A stretch of 57,206 bases of DNA from Nitrososphaerota archaeon (GTDB lineage: Archaea > Thermoproteota > Nitrososphaeria > Nitrososphaerales > Nitrosopumilaceae). The notes below the pieces were generated by a model that did not search any database, was not told where the DNA came from, and saw only the letters and a list, made by a program, of their open reading frames with translations. Location: positions 1 through 57,206 of the forward strand of contig JABDDN010000007.1 in assembly GCA_013287585.1 (NCBI GenBank). Direction: 5' to 3'. Made by a program: the position numbers and the translations under genes. This document shows positions 26,064 through 34,242 of the stretch, one piece after another (position 1 is the stretch's first letter; each line of letters begins with the position of its first letter).

Positions 26064-26082
26064 AACCTGCCTTCGGTAGGTT
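26064..26082. terminator. Hairpin between convergent genes
   Basis: AACCTGC (26064-26070) pairs with GTAGGTT (26076-26082), one pair being G-U, around a CTTCG loop. It lies between the convergent isochorismatase and HxlR genes and may end either transcript. Confidence 0.45.
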
Positions 26083-26195
26083 AATTTGTCAAACTAACAT
26101 TGTTAAACCCATCAAAGGTATAAAATATTGAATTTGTTAAATGACGAATTACGATTGTAAAATCATGCTTAAACACCAATTCAATTTTTAAGAAA

Positions 26196-26555
26196 TTATT
26201 TTTGTCTTATTGTAATTGGTTTCCAGTTGCTAACCCATTTTCCTAGAATGTCTAATATGTTCTCTAGTTCCTTTGCCTGTCTAGTTAGATTATACTCAAC
26301 TCTAAGAGGTACCTCGGCGTATACTTTTTTTGAGATTAAATTTGCCTTTTCCAGATCTTTTAATCTACTTGATAATACCGTATTGCTTATGCCAGGCAAA
26401 ATTCTCTTCAAGTCGTTGAATCGTATTAGTTTTTTTGTACTCATATTTTTTAAAATTATTAAAGCCCATGCCTTTCCTAATACGTGCCATATATCGGAAA
26501 CTTCACATGGAATGGGTTCAACTGTTTTTTTGGATGATCTAAGTGCTGAATCCAT
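26196..26555 (-). CDS. HxlR-family regulator, copy 2
   Basis: A 119-residue protein, close to the usual length of HxlR proteins. Its core CEVSDIWHVLGKAWALIILK has the leading cysteine, followed by FNDLKRILPGISNTVLSSRLKDLEKANLI. It is divergent from the second isochorismatase gene, with 121 bases between the starts, and so is well placed to control it through the dyad at 26659-26671. It is distinct from copy 1 in sequence, so it is not a recent duplicate. Confidence 0.9.
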   Translation of the reverse strand: MDSALRSSKKTVEPIPCEVSDIWHVLGKAWALIILKNMSTKKLIRFNDLKRILPGISNTVLSSRLKDLEKANLISKKVYAEVPLRVEYNLTRQAKELENILDILGKWVSNWKPITIRQK

Positions 26556-26658
26556 ATTAGGTAGTAAATTACTATCTATAAAAAAATATCAAATTAGCAC
26601 TTTCAGTATGTTAAAACTGAGTAGGTAGTTTTGGACAAACTTGCATTTTTATATATTA

Positions 26659-26671
26659 GGCTAGCGTAGCC
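26659..26671. promoter_or_regulatory. Dyad operator before the second isochorismatase gene
   Basis: GGCTA-GCG-TAGCC is a perfect 5-bp inverted repeat with a 3-base spacer, centred 12 bases before the ATG at 26677. It lies directly downstream of the TATA box TTTTTATATATTA (26646-26658). HxlR dimers bind dyads of this kind. Confidence 0.55.
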
Positions 26672-26676
26672 ACCCG

Positions 26677-27333
26677 ATGGCAAACATCGACAACCGAATT
26701 CACAGCTTGCTAGATCCAAAAAACTGTGTTCTTGTCTTAGTTGATTTTCAACCGCAGATGACATTTGCGGTAAAATCAATCGATGGTCAAACACTAATCA
26801 GTAACGCTACAGGTCTTGCAAAGGCTGCAAAAATCTTTAACGTGCCAACAATCATTACATCAGTTGCAGAAAAAAGTTTCTCGGGACCTTTTTTCCCGCA
26901 GATAAAAAAAGTCTTCCCTGGTCAAGAAATAATTGACCGTACGACAATGAACTGTTGGGAAGATAAGAGAGTCGTAGATGCAATAAAAAAAACGGGACGT
27001 AAGAAAATTGTATTTGCAGGACTTTGGACAGAAGTCTGTATTGCAACGGCAACAATTATGGCATTAGAAGAAGGATACGAGGTGTATGTGGTGGCAGATG
27101 CTTGTGGAGGTACAACCCAAACGGCACACGACATGGCAATGCTCCGTATGATACAGGCAGGGGCAGTACCAATAACATGGCTGCAATTTCTATTAGAATT
27201 GCAACGTGATTGGGCACGTACTGAAACGTACGATGCTGTTACCTCACTTGTACGAGAAAATGCTGGCACATATGGCATGGGCGTAGAATATGCAAAAGCA
27301 ATGCTTGGTGAACATGCTCGTGAGGGCAGTTAG
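26677..27333 (+). CDS. Isochorismatase-fold cysteine hydrolase, copy 2
   Basis: A 218-residue paralogue of the gene at 25377. D23 (LVLVDFQPQM), R88 (IIDRTTMNCWED) and C121 (AGLWTEVCIA) mark the catalytic triad positions, with the same arginine as copy 1. The C-terminus is longer, with an extra helical segment (LLELQRDWARTETYDAVTSL). The gene has its own TATA box and operator-like dyad and a divergent HxlR gene. The substrate is unknown; the neighbouring amidohydrolase and exporter suggest turnover of an amide-like xenobiotic or signal. Confidence 0.9.
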   Translation: MANIDNRIHSLLDPKNCVLVLVDFQPQMTFAVKSIDGQTLISNATGLAKAAKIFNVPTIITSVAEKSFSGPFFPQIKKVFPGQEIIDRTTMNCWEDKRVVDAIKKTGRKKIVFAGLWTEVCIATATIMALEEGYEVYVVADACGGTTQTAHDMAMLRMIQAGAVPITWLQFLLELQRDWARTETYDAVTSLVRENAGTYGMGVEYAKAMLGEHAREGS

Positions 27334-27372
27334 GTAATCTGGAGTGTACTTTGTGAAATCAAAATATTTCCA

Positions 27373-27414
27373 GACCTCATTTTTTATTTCTTGTAATGAT
27401 ATGAACAAGAGGTC
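27373..27414. promoter_or_regulatory. Nested dyads around the TATA box of the amidohydrolase gene
   Basis: GACCTC (27373-27378) and GAGGTC (27409-27414) are exact complements that flank the TATA-like TTTTTTATTTC. A second pair, CTTGT (27390-27394) and ACAAG (27405-27409), lies inside. The ATG is at 27420. A repressor site is likely; a chance cruciform is the alternative. Confidence 0.4.
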
Positions 27415-27419
27415 AGAAC

Positions 27420-29240
27420 ATGAATAAAACAAATCAACAAAAGAATGAATCAGCTGATCTGATTATTATTAATGGTCATGTTGCTACCCAAGACAAATCC
27501 CGTTCTTTTGTCTCTGCAATAGCAATCAAAAATGGATCTTTCATTGCAACAGGAACAGATAAAGAAATTCTAGATTATAAAAATGATAAAACCAAAGTAA
27601 TCGATGTAGGCGGGCGTACAATAATTCCAGGTCTTAACGACTCACATCTTCACATTATACGTGCAGGTCTTAACTACAACATGGAATTACGATGGGATGG
27701 CATACCGTCACTAGATGAAGCTCTTAGGCGAGTAAGAGAACAGGTTCCAAGAACACCTGATCCGCAATGGGTGCGAGTAGTAGGAGGCTGGTCGGAATTT
27801 CAATTTGATGAACAGCGTGTACCAACTGTTGATGAACTAAATAAGATAAACACAAAAACACCCATTTTTGTTTTGCATCTTTATCACTGTGCCTTACTTA
27901 ACAAAGCGGCACTCCAAGATGCAGGATATTCAAAGGACGGTCCTAGTTTTCCTGCAAGTGAAGTTCAACGTGATAATTCAGGGAGCCCTACTGGATTACT
28001 TACTGCAAAACCAAATGCTTTGATTTTATATTCAGCATTGGACAAGGGACCCAAGCTTGCATATCAAGATCAAGTTAACTCCACTCGCCAGTTCATGCAT
28101 GAATTAAATCGATTTGGTGTAACAAGTGCAATTGATGCAGGAGGTGGCTTTCAAAATTATCCAGAAAATTATGCAGTAATCAATGAGCTTGCAAAACAAG
28201 GCCTGCTAACTGTAAGAATTTCTTATAATCTATTTACACAAAGACCAAAGAAGGAATTAGAAGATTTTGCCAACTGGATGAAAATAGTAAAGCCTGGCGA
28301 TGGTAATGATTTCTATCGCATGAATGGTGCTGGCGAGATGTTGGTATTTTCTGCAGCTGATTTTGAAAATTTTCCTGAACCAAGACCAGATCTTATCAAT
28401 ACAATGGAAACTGAACTAAAAGATGTAGTGACATTACTGGTGAAAAACAGATGGCCATTTCGTATTCATGCAACCTATGGAGAATCTATTAAGAGATTTC
28501 TTGACGTTTTTGAAAAAGTCAATAGCGAGATTCCTTTCAATGGTCTGCGTTGGTTTTTTGATCATGCTGAAACAATTTACGATTCAGACATTGAAAGGGT
28601 TCGCAAGCTAGGTGGCGGCATCGCAATACAGGACAGGATGGCATTCCAAGGAGAATCTTTCGTAGCTAGATATGGCAAAAAAGCAGCTGAAAATTCCCCG
28701 CCTATTGCGAAAATGATTGAAAAAGGTGTACCTGTTGGGGCTGGAACCGATGCCACCCGAGTTTCAACTTATAATCCATGGATTGCTCTTTACTGGCTAG
28801 TTACAGGCAAGACTGTTGGTGGAACCAGATTGTATCCAGAAAGCAATCGTCTTAGCAGAATGGAATCACTTAGGCTCTACACAATAGGTAGTGCGTGGTT
28901 TTCAAATGAAGAAAGCAAAAAAGGATCAATCGAACCAGGTAAGTTTGCAGATCTTGTAGTACTATCATCAGATTACTTTACCATTCCAGAGGAAGAAATC
29001 AAACACATTGAATCACTTCTCACTATAGTGGGCGGCAAGATTGTATATGGTGCAGGTGCATTCAAAGATCTTGCCCCTGGTCCATTACCTGTTACTCCCG
29101 CTTGGTCACCTGTTGCAAAGTTTGGTGGGTATGCCAATATCAAACATATTTTGAACGCAAGTGTGAAACAAAAAACTAGTGATAAAATCATGGCATCTCC
29201 TTTATTGTGTTCATGTTGTGATGAACACTTTTCATTCTAA
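27420..29240 (+). CDS. YtcJ-like metal-dependent amidohydrolase
   Basis: A 606-residue member of the amidohydrolase 3 / YtcJ group. The first metal site is visible as NDSHLH (H76 and H78) after GGRTIIPGL. Later HATYGES (H about 352), FDHAE (H about 381) and GAGTDATR (D about 442) complete the expected set. The C-terminal beta segment (GKFADLVVLSSDYF) closes the composite sandwich domain. The protein ends in an unusual cysteine cluster (LLCSCCDEHFSF). Family members hydrolyse C-N bonds of varied small molecules. It is followed after 37 bases by an MFS exporter, probably in one operon. Confidence 0.9.
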   Translation: MNKTNQQKNESADLIIINGHVATQDKSRSFVSAIAIKNGSFIATGTDKEILDYKNDKTKVIDVGGRTIIPGLNDSHLHIIRAGLNYNMELRWDGIPSLDEALRRVREQVPRTPDPQWVRVVGGWSEFQFDEQRVPTVDELNKINTKTPIFVLHLYHCALLNKAALQDAGYSKDGPSFPASEVQRDNSGSPTGLLTAKPNALILYSALDKGPKLAYQDQVNSTRQFMHELNRFGVTSAIDAGGGFQNYPENYAVINELAKQGLLTVRISYNLFTQRPKKELEDFANWMKIVKPGDGNDFYRMNGAGEMLVFSAADFENFPEPRPDLINTMETELKDVVTLLVKNRWPFRIHATYGESIKRFLDVFEKVNSEIPFNGLRWFFDHAETIYDSDIERVRKLGGGIAIQDRMAFQGESFVARYGKKAAENSPPIAKMIEKGVPVGAGTDATRVSTYNPWIALYWLVTGKTVGGTRLYPESNRLSRMESLRLYTIGSAWFSNEESKKGSIEPGKFADLVVLSSDYFTIPEEEIKHIESLLTIVGGKIVYGAGAFKDLAPGPLPVTPAWSPVAKFGGYANIKHILNASVKQKTSDKIMASPLLCSCCDEHFSF

Positions 29241-29277
29241 GTTACGAGTTGAAATAGATCCGGGTTGATTGTAATCT

Positions 29278-30894
29278 ATGGCTGAACAGAGTGCCAGTAA
29301 ATCCATTCTTCTTACTCAAAAACTATACAGGGCATTGTGGATAGCAACTACCGCATCCAACATTGGCACATCTATGCAAAATGTAGGTTCAGCTTGGCTG
29401 ATGACATCACTTACTCCCTCGCCACTGACTGTTGCACTATTGCAAACAGCAACTAGTTTATCACTTGTCTTGTTCGCTTTGCCTGGTGGTGCATTTGCAG
29501 ATGTATTTGACAGAAGACGTTTGCTTTTAGTTGCACAGTATTTCATGCTTGTTGTTGCAGTAATACTTTCAATGCTTTCTTTTACAGGAATAGTTACACC
29601 ATCAATTTTGTTGACAATTACTTTTGTACTGGGATTAGGTGCTGCTATAACCATGCCAGCTGCCATGGGAGCTTCTCTGGAACTAGTGCCAAGACCTGAA
29701 GCACGACATGCAATAACACTAGGTGGTGTAAGTGTAAACATAGGAGCTGCTGTTGGCCCTACACTAGGAGGTTTTATTGTGGCAGCTTCAGGCCCGTGGT
29801 TTGTCTTTATGTTAAATGCCATATCATTTGTAGGTTTGATAGTTTTTCTTCACAAGTGGAAAAGATCTACAACTCAAGGTGAGTTACCATCCGAAAGAGT
29901 TTTTGGAGCAATGCGTGCTGCATTACGATACATACGTCACTCTCCACATATCCATGGTTTGTTTGTTCGTGACTTGGCATTTTCAATTTTTGGTAGTGCG
30001 TTGATGGCACTGTTACCAATATTGACAAGACATGATCTACACCTTGATTCAACAGGCTTTGGAATATTGGTAGGTTGTTTTGGTTTTGGTGCAATAATTA
30101 GTGGCTTTGTAGTTTTGCCACGACTTCCAAAGAAATTGTCTATAGAATGGAGAGTTGGTGGAGCAATTGTAATATTTGCTAGTACAATGGCAATTCTTGC
30201 ATACAAACCTGATTTTGTTCTTTTGTGCTTTGCTATGATTGCAGGAGGCATTGCTCAACTCACAATAATATCTAGCCTAAATTTTGGAGCATACCGCTCT
30301 GCTCCAAAATGGGTAGGGATTCGTGTCTTGGCAGTGCACATACTTGTATTCCAAGCTGGTATGACTGGTGGAAGTGTTTTGTGGGGTGTTCTTGCCAATC
30401 ACATTGGTGTTTCAAGCACATTGTTTTTTGCCTCACTTGGATTGTTAATTGGTCTTGTCACAATGGTTCGTCATAGACTGTTGTCAGGCAAAGACGTTGA
30501 CATGACACCGTCTCTTCATTGGTCAGTTCCTCAAGTAGCAGCCGATATACACCCAGATGATGGTCCTGTCTTGATAGAAATTGAATACATCATAGATGAT
30601 TCAAAATCAAATGAATTTGAATATGCAGTATTAGACCTGAGAAATCTTCGCTTACGTGATGGGGCAATAAGTTGGGGTCTGTTCAAAGACGTTGCTAATC
30701 CTAGTCGGTATGTTGAAACATTTGTAGCTGAATCGTGGGCAGAACACCTTCGTCAACATGAACGAATTACAAAGACTGACAAAGAAATTCAAGATAGAGT
30801 TAACACTTTTCATGTTGGCAAGACTGATCCAATAATAGATCATTTTATTGGAACCAAAATACAAAAAAAAGAGAACACAAGAAGAGTGAAATGA
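29278..30894 (+). CDS. MFS exporter with C-terminal dimeric alpha/beta-barrel domain
   Basis: A 538-residue protein. Residues 1 to about 410 form a 12-helix major facilitator of the DUF894/EntS-like export group (SNIGTSMQNVGSAWLM, GGAFADVFDRRRLL, GAAVGPTLGGFI are recognisable). Residues from about 430 (VLIEIEYIIDDSK) to the end (HERITKTDKEIQDRV) form a soluble ferredoxin-like domain of the antibiotic-biosynthesis-monooxygenase type, as seen in some bacterial relatives. It probably exports a small organic compound, perhaps linked to the amidohydrolase. The cupredoxin gene starts one base after its stop. Confidence 0.88.
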   Translation: MAEQSASKSILLTQKLYRALWIATTASNIGTSMQNVGSAWLMTSLTPSPLTVALLQTATSLSLVLFALPGGAFADVFDRRRLLLVAQYFMLVVAVILSMLSFTGIVTPSILLTITFVLGLGAAITMPAAMGASLELVPRPEARHAITLGGVSVNIGAAVGPTLGGFIVAASGPWFVFMLNAISFVGLIVFLHKWKRSTTQGELPSERVFGAMRAALRYIRHSPHIHGLFVRDLAFSIFGSALMALLPILTRHDLHLDSTGFGILVGCFGFGAIISGFVVLPRLPKKLSIEWRVGGAIVIFASTMAILAYKPDFVLLCFAMIAGGIAQLTIISSLNFGAYRSAPKWVGIRVLAVHILVFQAGMTGGSVLWGVLANHIGVSSTLFFASLGLLIGLVTMVRHRLLSGKDVDMTPSLHWSVPQVAADIHPDDGPVLIEIEYIIDDSKSNEFEYAVLDLRNLRLRDGAISWGLFKDVANPSRYVETFVAESWAEHLRQHERITKTDKEIQDRVNTFHVGKTDPIIDHFIGTKIQKKENTRRVK

Positions 30895-30895
30895 T

Positions 30896-31384
30896 TTGAA
30901 AAGCTTGAATAAATTCGGTATGTTTAATTTTTCACTAATTCTCTTTGTTTTTGTTTTAACGATGATTATGCCATCGTATGGGGAAGAAACTCCAAAAACA
31001 AATTCATCGAAGCAGGTAACAATATCCATTCAGCCCCCTAACTTAGGAACACCATTTGATCCTGAAGTGGTACATATAATTCCGAATTCTACAGTCACAT
31101 GGATTAACAATGATAATGTAACTCACACTGTTACAAGTGGAAATCCCCAACAAGGTGCAGATGGGAAATTTGACAGTGGATTACTTAAACCTGGAAAAGA
31201 ATTTTCTCATACTTTCAATGAGGTTCGCACATTCAACTATTATTGCCAAATTCATCCTGCAATGACGGGAACAATAATTGTGGATGTAAGCACTTTACCA
31301 GAATTTCCAGTATCTTATTTTGTACTTATAATAGGGATGATAGCTACACTTCTTTACAGCAAACAGCTTAGAACAATGAAGTGA
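30896..31384 (+). CDS. Membrane-anchored type 1 copper protein (plastocyanin-like)
   Basis: A 162-residue cupredoxin. The copper ligands are H77 (VTHTV), C117 and H120 (YYCQIHPAM), and M123, a complete type 1 site. A signal or anchor helix lies at residues about 11-28 and a second helix at the C-terminus (FPVSYFVLIIGMIATLLYS), so the copper domain faces outside. The start is TTG at 30896, one base after the exporter stop. Small cupredoxins are abundant in ammonia-oxidising archaea as electron carriers. Its place in this operon suggests a redox step linked to the cargo block. Confidence 0.92.
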   Translation: MKSLNKFGMFNFSLILFVFVLTMIMPSYGEETPKTNSSKQVTISIQPPNLGTPFDPEVVHIIPNSTVTWINNDNVTHTVTSGNPQQGADGKFDSGLLKPGKEFSHTFNEVRTFNYYCQIHPAMTGTIIVDVSTLPEFPVSYFVLIIGMIATLLYSKQLRTMK

Positions 31385-31457
31385 AAATGAACACTCTACA
31401 TCTTTCATATCTTAAATTTCATCGAATAAATCTGATCAAAATTTAAAATTTTTACAA

Positions 31458-31520
31458 AAGTGGGTCTAAAATAAGACCATGATGGTACCCTAGTCCCATC
31501 GGACACACTACTTCCCACTT
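31458..31520. other. Multi-hairpin element upstream of the VirD4-like gene
   Basis: AAGTGG (31458-31463) pairs with CCACTT (31515-31520) and encloses two hairpins, GTCT/AGAC (31464-31467 with 31474-31477) and GATGG/CCATC (31481-31485 with 31496-31500). The segment is non-coding and ends 28 bases before the ATG at 31549. It could be a structured 5' leader, or a DNA site such as an origin of transfer, which often lies near coupling-protein genes. Neither is proven. Confidence 0.4.
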
Positions 31521-31548
31521 CTTTTTAAGATACATTTCATTTCAAGTC

Positions 31549-34002
31549 ATGAACTTAGGAAGATCAATAATTACAGTACTTGGATTTGATGACAACAGCA
31601 AGGCTGTGGGCATACCAAAAGAAGAACAGATCCACACAGGAATCTTCGGCGAGGTCGGCTCCGGAAAGAGTACTGTTGATACAATCATGATAAACCAAAA
31701 CATAAACCGAGAAGAAGGTTTTCTTGTACTTGATCCTCATGGCTCACTTGCCCAGGACGTTTTGCGTATGATTCCTCAATCAAAAAAGGATCGTGTAATC
31801 TACATCAGTCTTGATGCTGTAAGACAGTGGAGCAAGACAGTAAAGATAAACCCGCTTGAGGTCAAGGGAGGAGACGACAGATATGTTGTTGTCATGAATC
31901 TTGTAAATGCCCTTAGAAACATTTATCGAGATTCTTGGGGTCCACAGCTTGAAGCCCTCCTAAGAAATGGTGCAAACGCACTGGTTGAGATAGAAGGTTC
32001 AACTCTCAGAGATCTTGTCAAGATAATAACAGATGACAGGATGCGCTCGATATATCTTACCAAGGTAGCAAACCGTGATGTAAGACACTTTTGGAATGTA
32101 CTCTTTCCACAACAGTACCAAAGAGATGCAGGACGCTCGGCATACAACAAGCTCGACAAGATCCTGTCAACTCCGCAGGTTGCAGCAATGCTGGATACAT
32201 CCCAGTCTACAATTGATTTTGCTGATGTGATACAGTCAGGCAAATGGGTGGTAATCGATCTATCAAGTGGAGGCTCTGATGATGTGATATCGTTTGTAGG
32301 AACTATTCTAATCAACATGGTCTATGTAGAGGCAAGAAAAAGATTTAGCAGGACAGACATTGTCCCAAAGCCTTTTTTCATGTATATTGATGAGGCTCAT
32401 CTTTTTGCACCATTTGCATTGCGTGAACTGCTAAACACTATGAGGAAGGCAAACGTTAAGGTCACAATCACAGCGCAGACAATCAACACATTTCCAAGAG
32501 AGTTTGCAAAAGAGATATCTGCGCTTGTGCGAACAATTGTCTGCTTTAAGGTTGACATGGAAACAGCAAACATGTTCAAGACTGTGATGCCTGTATCCGT
32601 AGAAACTCTGACATCTATGACACATGGGAGATTTGCATTTTACTCGCAGGGACAAACACCGTTGTCTGGCCTTCTCAAGTCATATCCAATAGTTGACAGA
32701 AAAAGAGACTGGATGGAACTTGCAAGATATAGTATAGAAAAGTATGGCGAGTCTACATCACTTCAAAAATATATCATGCCAACAAAGACAAAAAATGATG
32801 TACCGCAAGTAACACCTCTTGAAGCTGTAATCTTGCTTTTGTTGTATAACGAAAATAGGGACATGACAAAAGATGAGATCTATGATTTTGTTTCTACAAT
32901 GTTTCAAGTAGACAAGCGAGATGTATTTGAAAAGCTTGACGACATTTTAGTAAACCAACTGCGATTGGTTGAACGCAAAAATGTTACTGTATTTGATGGC
33001 GATGAAAAACTTGCTACACGCTATGCGCTATCACGTCTTGCATACAATAGCTTTTTCTCGCAAGCTGCAATGGGAAGACGCGCAGGATCTCCTTTACACC
33101 TTGCCACAATATTTATGATAATGAGAATGCAGCAAAAGGCTTTCAAGTTCTGCATTCCAGACCTTGGAGACAAGGGAGAACAACGACCAGATCTTTTGAT
33201 CTTTGAGCCACAACAGACCCATGATGTAGACAAGACAATATCGTATGATCCCCTGTACTGGTCTGAAAAAATAGTTGCAGTAGAAGTAGAGACAGACCCA
33301 ACAAAACATGAATCACAGCTAGTTGAAAATTTTAGAAAAAACTTTGAGTTTGGTTACGACGTATGGTTTGTAGTATTTTTTCAAAAGCACAAACAGTACA
33401 TCATAGACTCGATGAACAAAAACGGAATTGACCAGCAGTTCTATAATACAATACTTGTTCCGCCAGAATCAGTAGAACGCCTCTCCAACGTACAGAACAA
33501 TTCTGTTACCCATCTCACAAGAGAGGAATTTGAAGTATACAACGTTCTAAAAGAGGGAGGAACGGCACGATGGATTACAGAAAAAACACGCTTTTCATCA
33601 TATGATGTTATGGGAATCCTATGGAAGCTTGAGCAAAAAGAAGTGGCTGAACGGGGCTATGTTGAGACAAAAAAGACAGAGCATGATCTTGTATCAGGAA
33701 AGAAAATAACAGAGACAAAAAGGCAGGAATATTTCATACCAACAGAGGAGGGCAAGAGACTTGCTGAAAATTCCAATTCGCATAATTTGGAAGCAGAGCA
33801 GAAAAATGACACGGCTGTATTATATGATACAAAAGACAAGAAATCAGCAGGGTTTGATTTTTCAAAACTCAGCGATAAAGGATTAAAGGACTTGGTATTA
33901 GATCCAGAATGCGGAACTCTTGCAAAGAGGCTTCTTGAAAATCGGGGAAATTACGTTCATGTCAAAGATGGCAAAGTAACAATAAGAAAAAAGTCACGAT
34001 GA
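31549..34002 (+). CDS. VirD4/TraG-like coupling ATPase with C-terminal winged-helix and nuclease-like domains
   Basis: An 817-residue protein. The ATPase core has Walker A GEVGSGKST (34-42, K40), VLDPHGSLAQDV, and Walker B MYIDEAHLF (D281, E282), followed by VTITAQTIN, as in type IV coupling proteins that bring DNA to a secretion channel. There is no N-terminal transmembrane pair. After residue 400 come a winged helix (about 420-480), then an alpha/beta domain with RPDLLIF (D548) and VAVEVETDP (E579, E581, D583). This resembles restriction-endonuclease or replication-relaxation folds. A second winged helix (EEFEVYNVLKEGGTARWITEKT) follows. The DNA-handling extension supports a role in mobilisation. 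Confidence 0.82.
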   Translation: MNLGRSIITVLGFDDNSKAVGIPKEEQIHTGIFGEVGSGKSTVDTIMINQNINREEGFLVLDPHGSLAQDVLRMIPQSKKDRVIYISLDAVRQWSKTVKINPLEVKGGDDRYVVVMNLVNALRNIYRDSWGPQLEALLRNGANALVEIEGSTLRDLVKIITDDRMRSIYLTKVANRDVRHFWNVLFPQQYQRDAGRSAYNKLDKILSTPQVAAMLDTSQSTIDFADVIQSGKWVVIDLSSGGSDDVISFVGTILINMVYVEARKRFSRTDIVPKPFFMYIDEAHLFAPFALRELLNTMRKANVKVTITAQTINTFPREFAKEISALVRTIVCFKVDMETANMFKTVMPVSVETLTSMTHGRFAFYSQGQTPLSGLLKSYPIVDRKRDWMELARYSIEKYGESTSLQKYIMPTKTKNDVPQVTPLEAVILLLLYNENRDMTKDEIYDFVSTMFQVDKRDVFEKLDDILVNQLRLVERKNVTVFDGDEKLATRYALSRLAYNSFFSQAAMGRRAGSPLHLATIFMIMRMQQKAFKFCIPDLGDKGEQRPDLLIFEPQQTHDVDKTISYDPLYWSEKIVAVEVETDPTKHESQLVENFRKNFEFGYDVWFVVFFQKHKQYIIDSMNKNGIDQQFYNTILVPPESVERLSNVQNNSVTHLTREEFEVYNVLKEGGTARWITEKTRFSSYDVMGILWKLEQKEVAERGYVETKKTEHDLVSGKKITETKRQEYFIPTEEGKRLAENSNSHNLEAEQKNDTAVLYDTKDKKSAGFDFSKLSDKGLKDLVLDPECGTLAKRLLENRGNYVHVKDGKVTIRKKSR

Positions 34003-34127
34003 AATTTTTTGAATTAATCTAACATTGAATTTATTTTTTCATCAAAAATGGGTCGAAAACCTACACCACTTTTTTAAACCATAACAATGCCTGTAACTGT
34101 TTAAAATAAAAACGACAATTACATATC

Positions 34128-34238
34128 ATGAGTGAAATTATCGCAGTACCAAAAGAGGTATTGGAGAAGATCAAGGAGAAAATGGAATCTGTAGAAAGAA
34201 AGATTGAGAATCTGGAAAATCTCACAAAAACAAAATAG
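34128..34238 (+). CDS. 36-aa coiled-coil protein next to the integrase
   Basis: An ATG frame reading MSEIIAVPKEVLEKIKEKME, then a further amphipathic helix (SVERKIENLENLTKTK). Heptad-spaced Leu, Ile and Val residues give a likely coiled coil. A clean start and good codon use support a real gene. It stops five bases before the end of the convergent integrase gene, which itself ends in a coiled coil, so an interaction is conceivable. Confidence 0.65.
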   Translation: MSEIIAVPKEVLEKIKEKMESVERKIENLENLTKTK

Positions 34239-34242
34239 TCAT

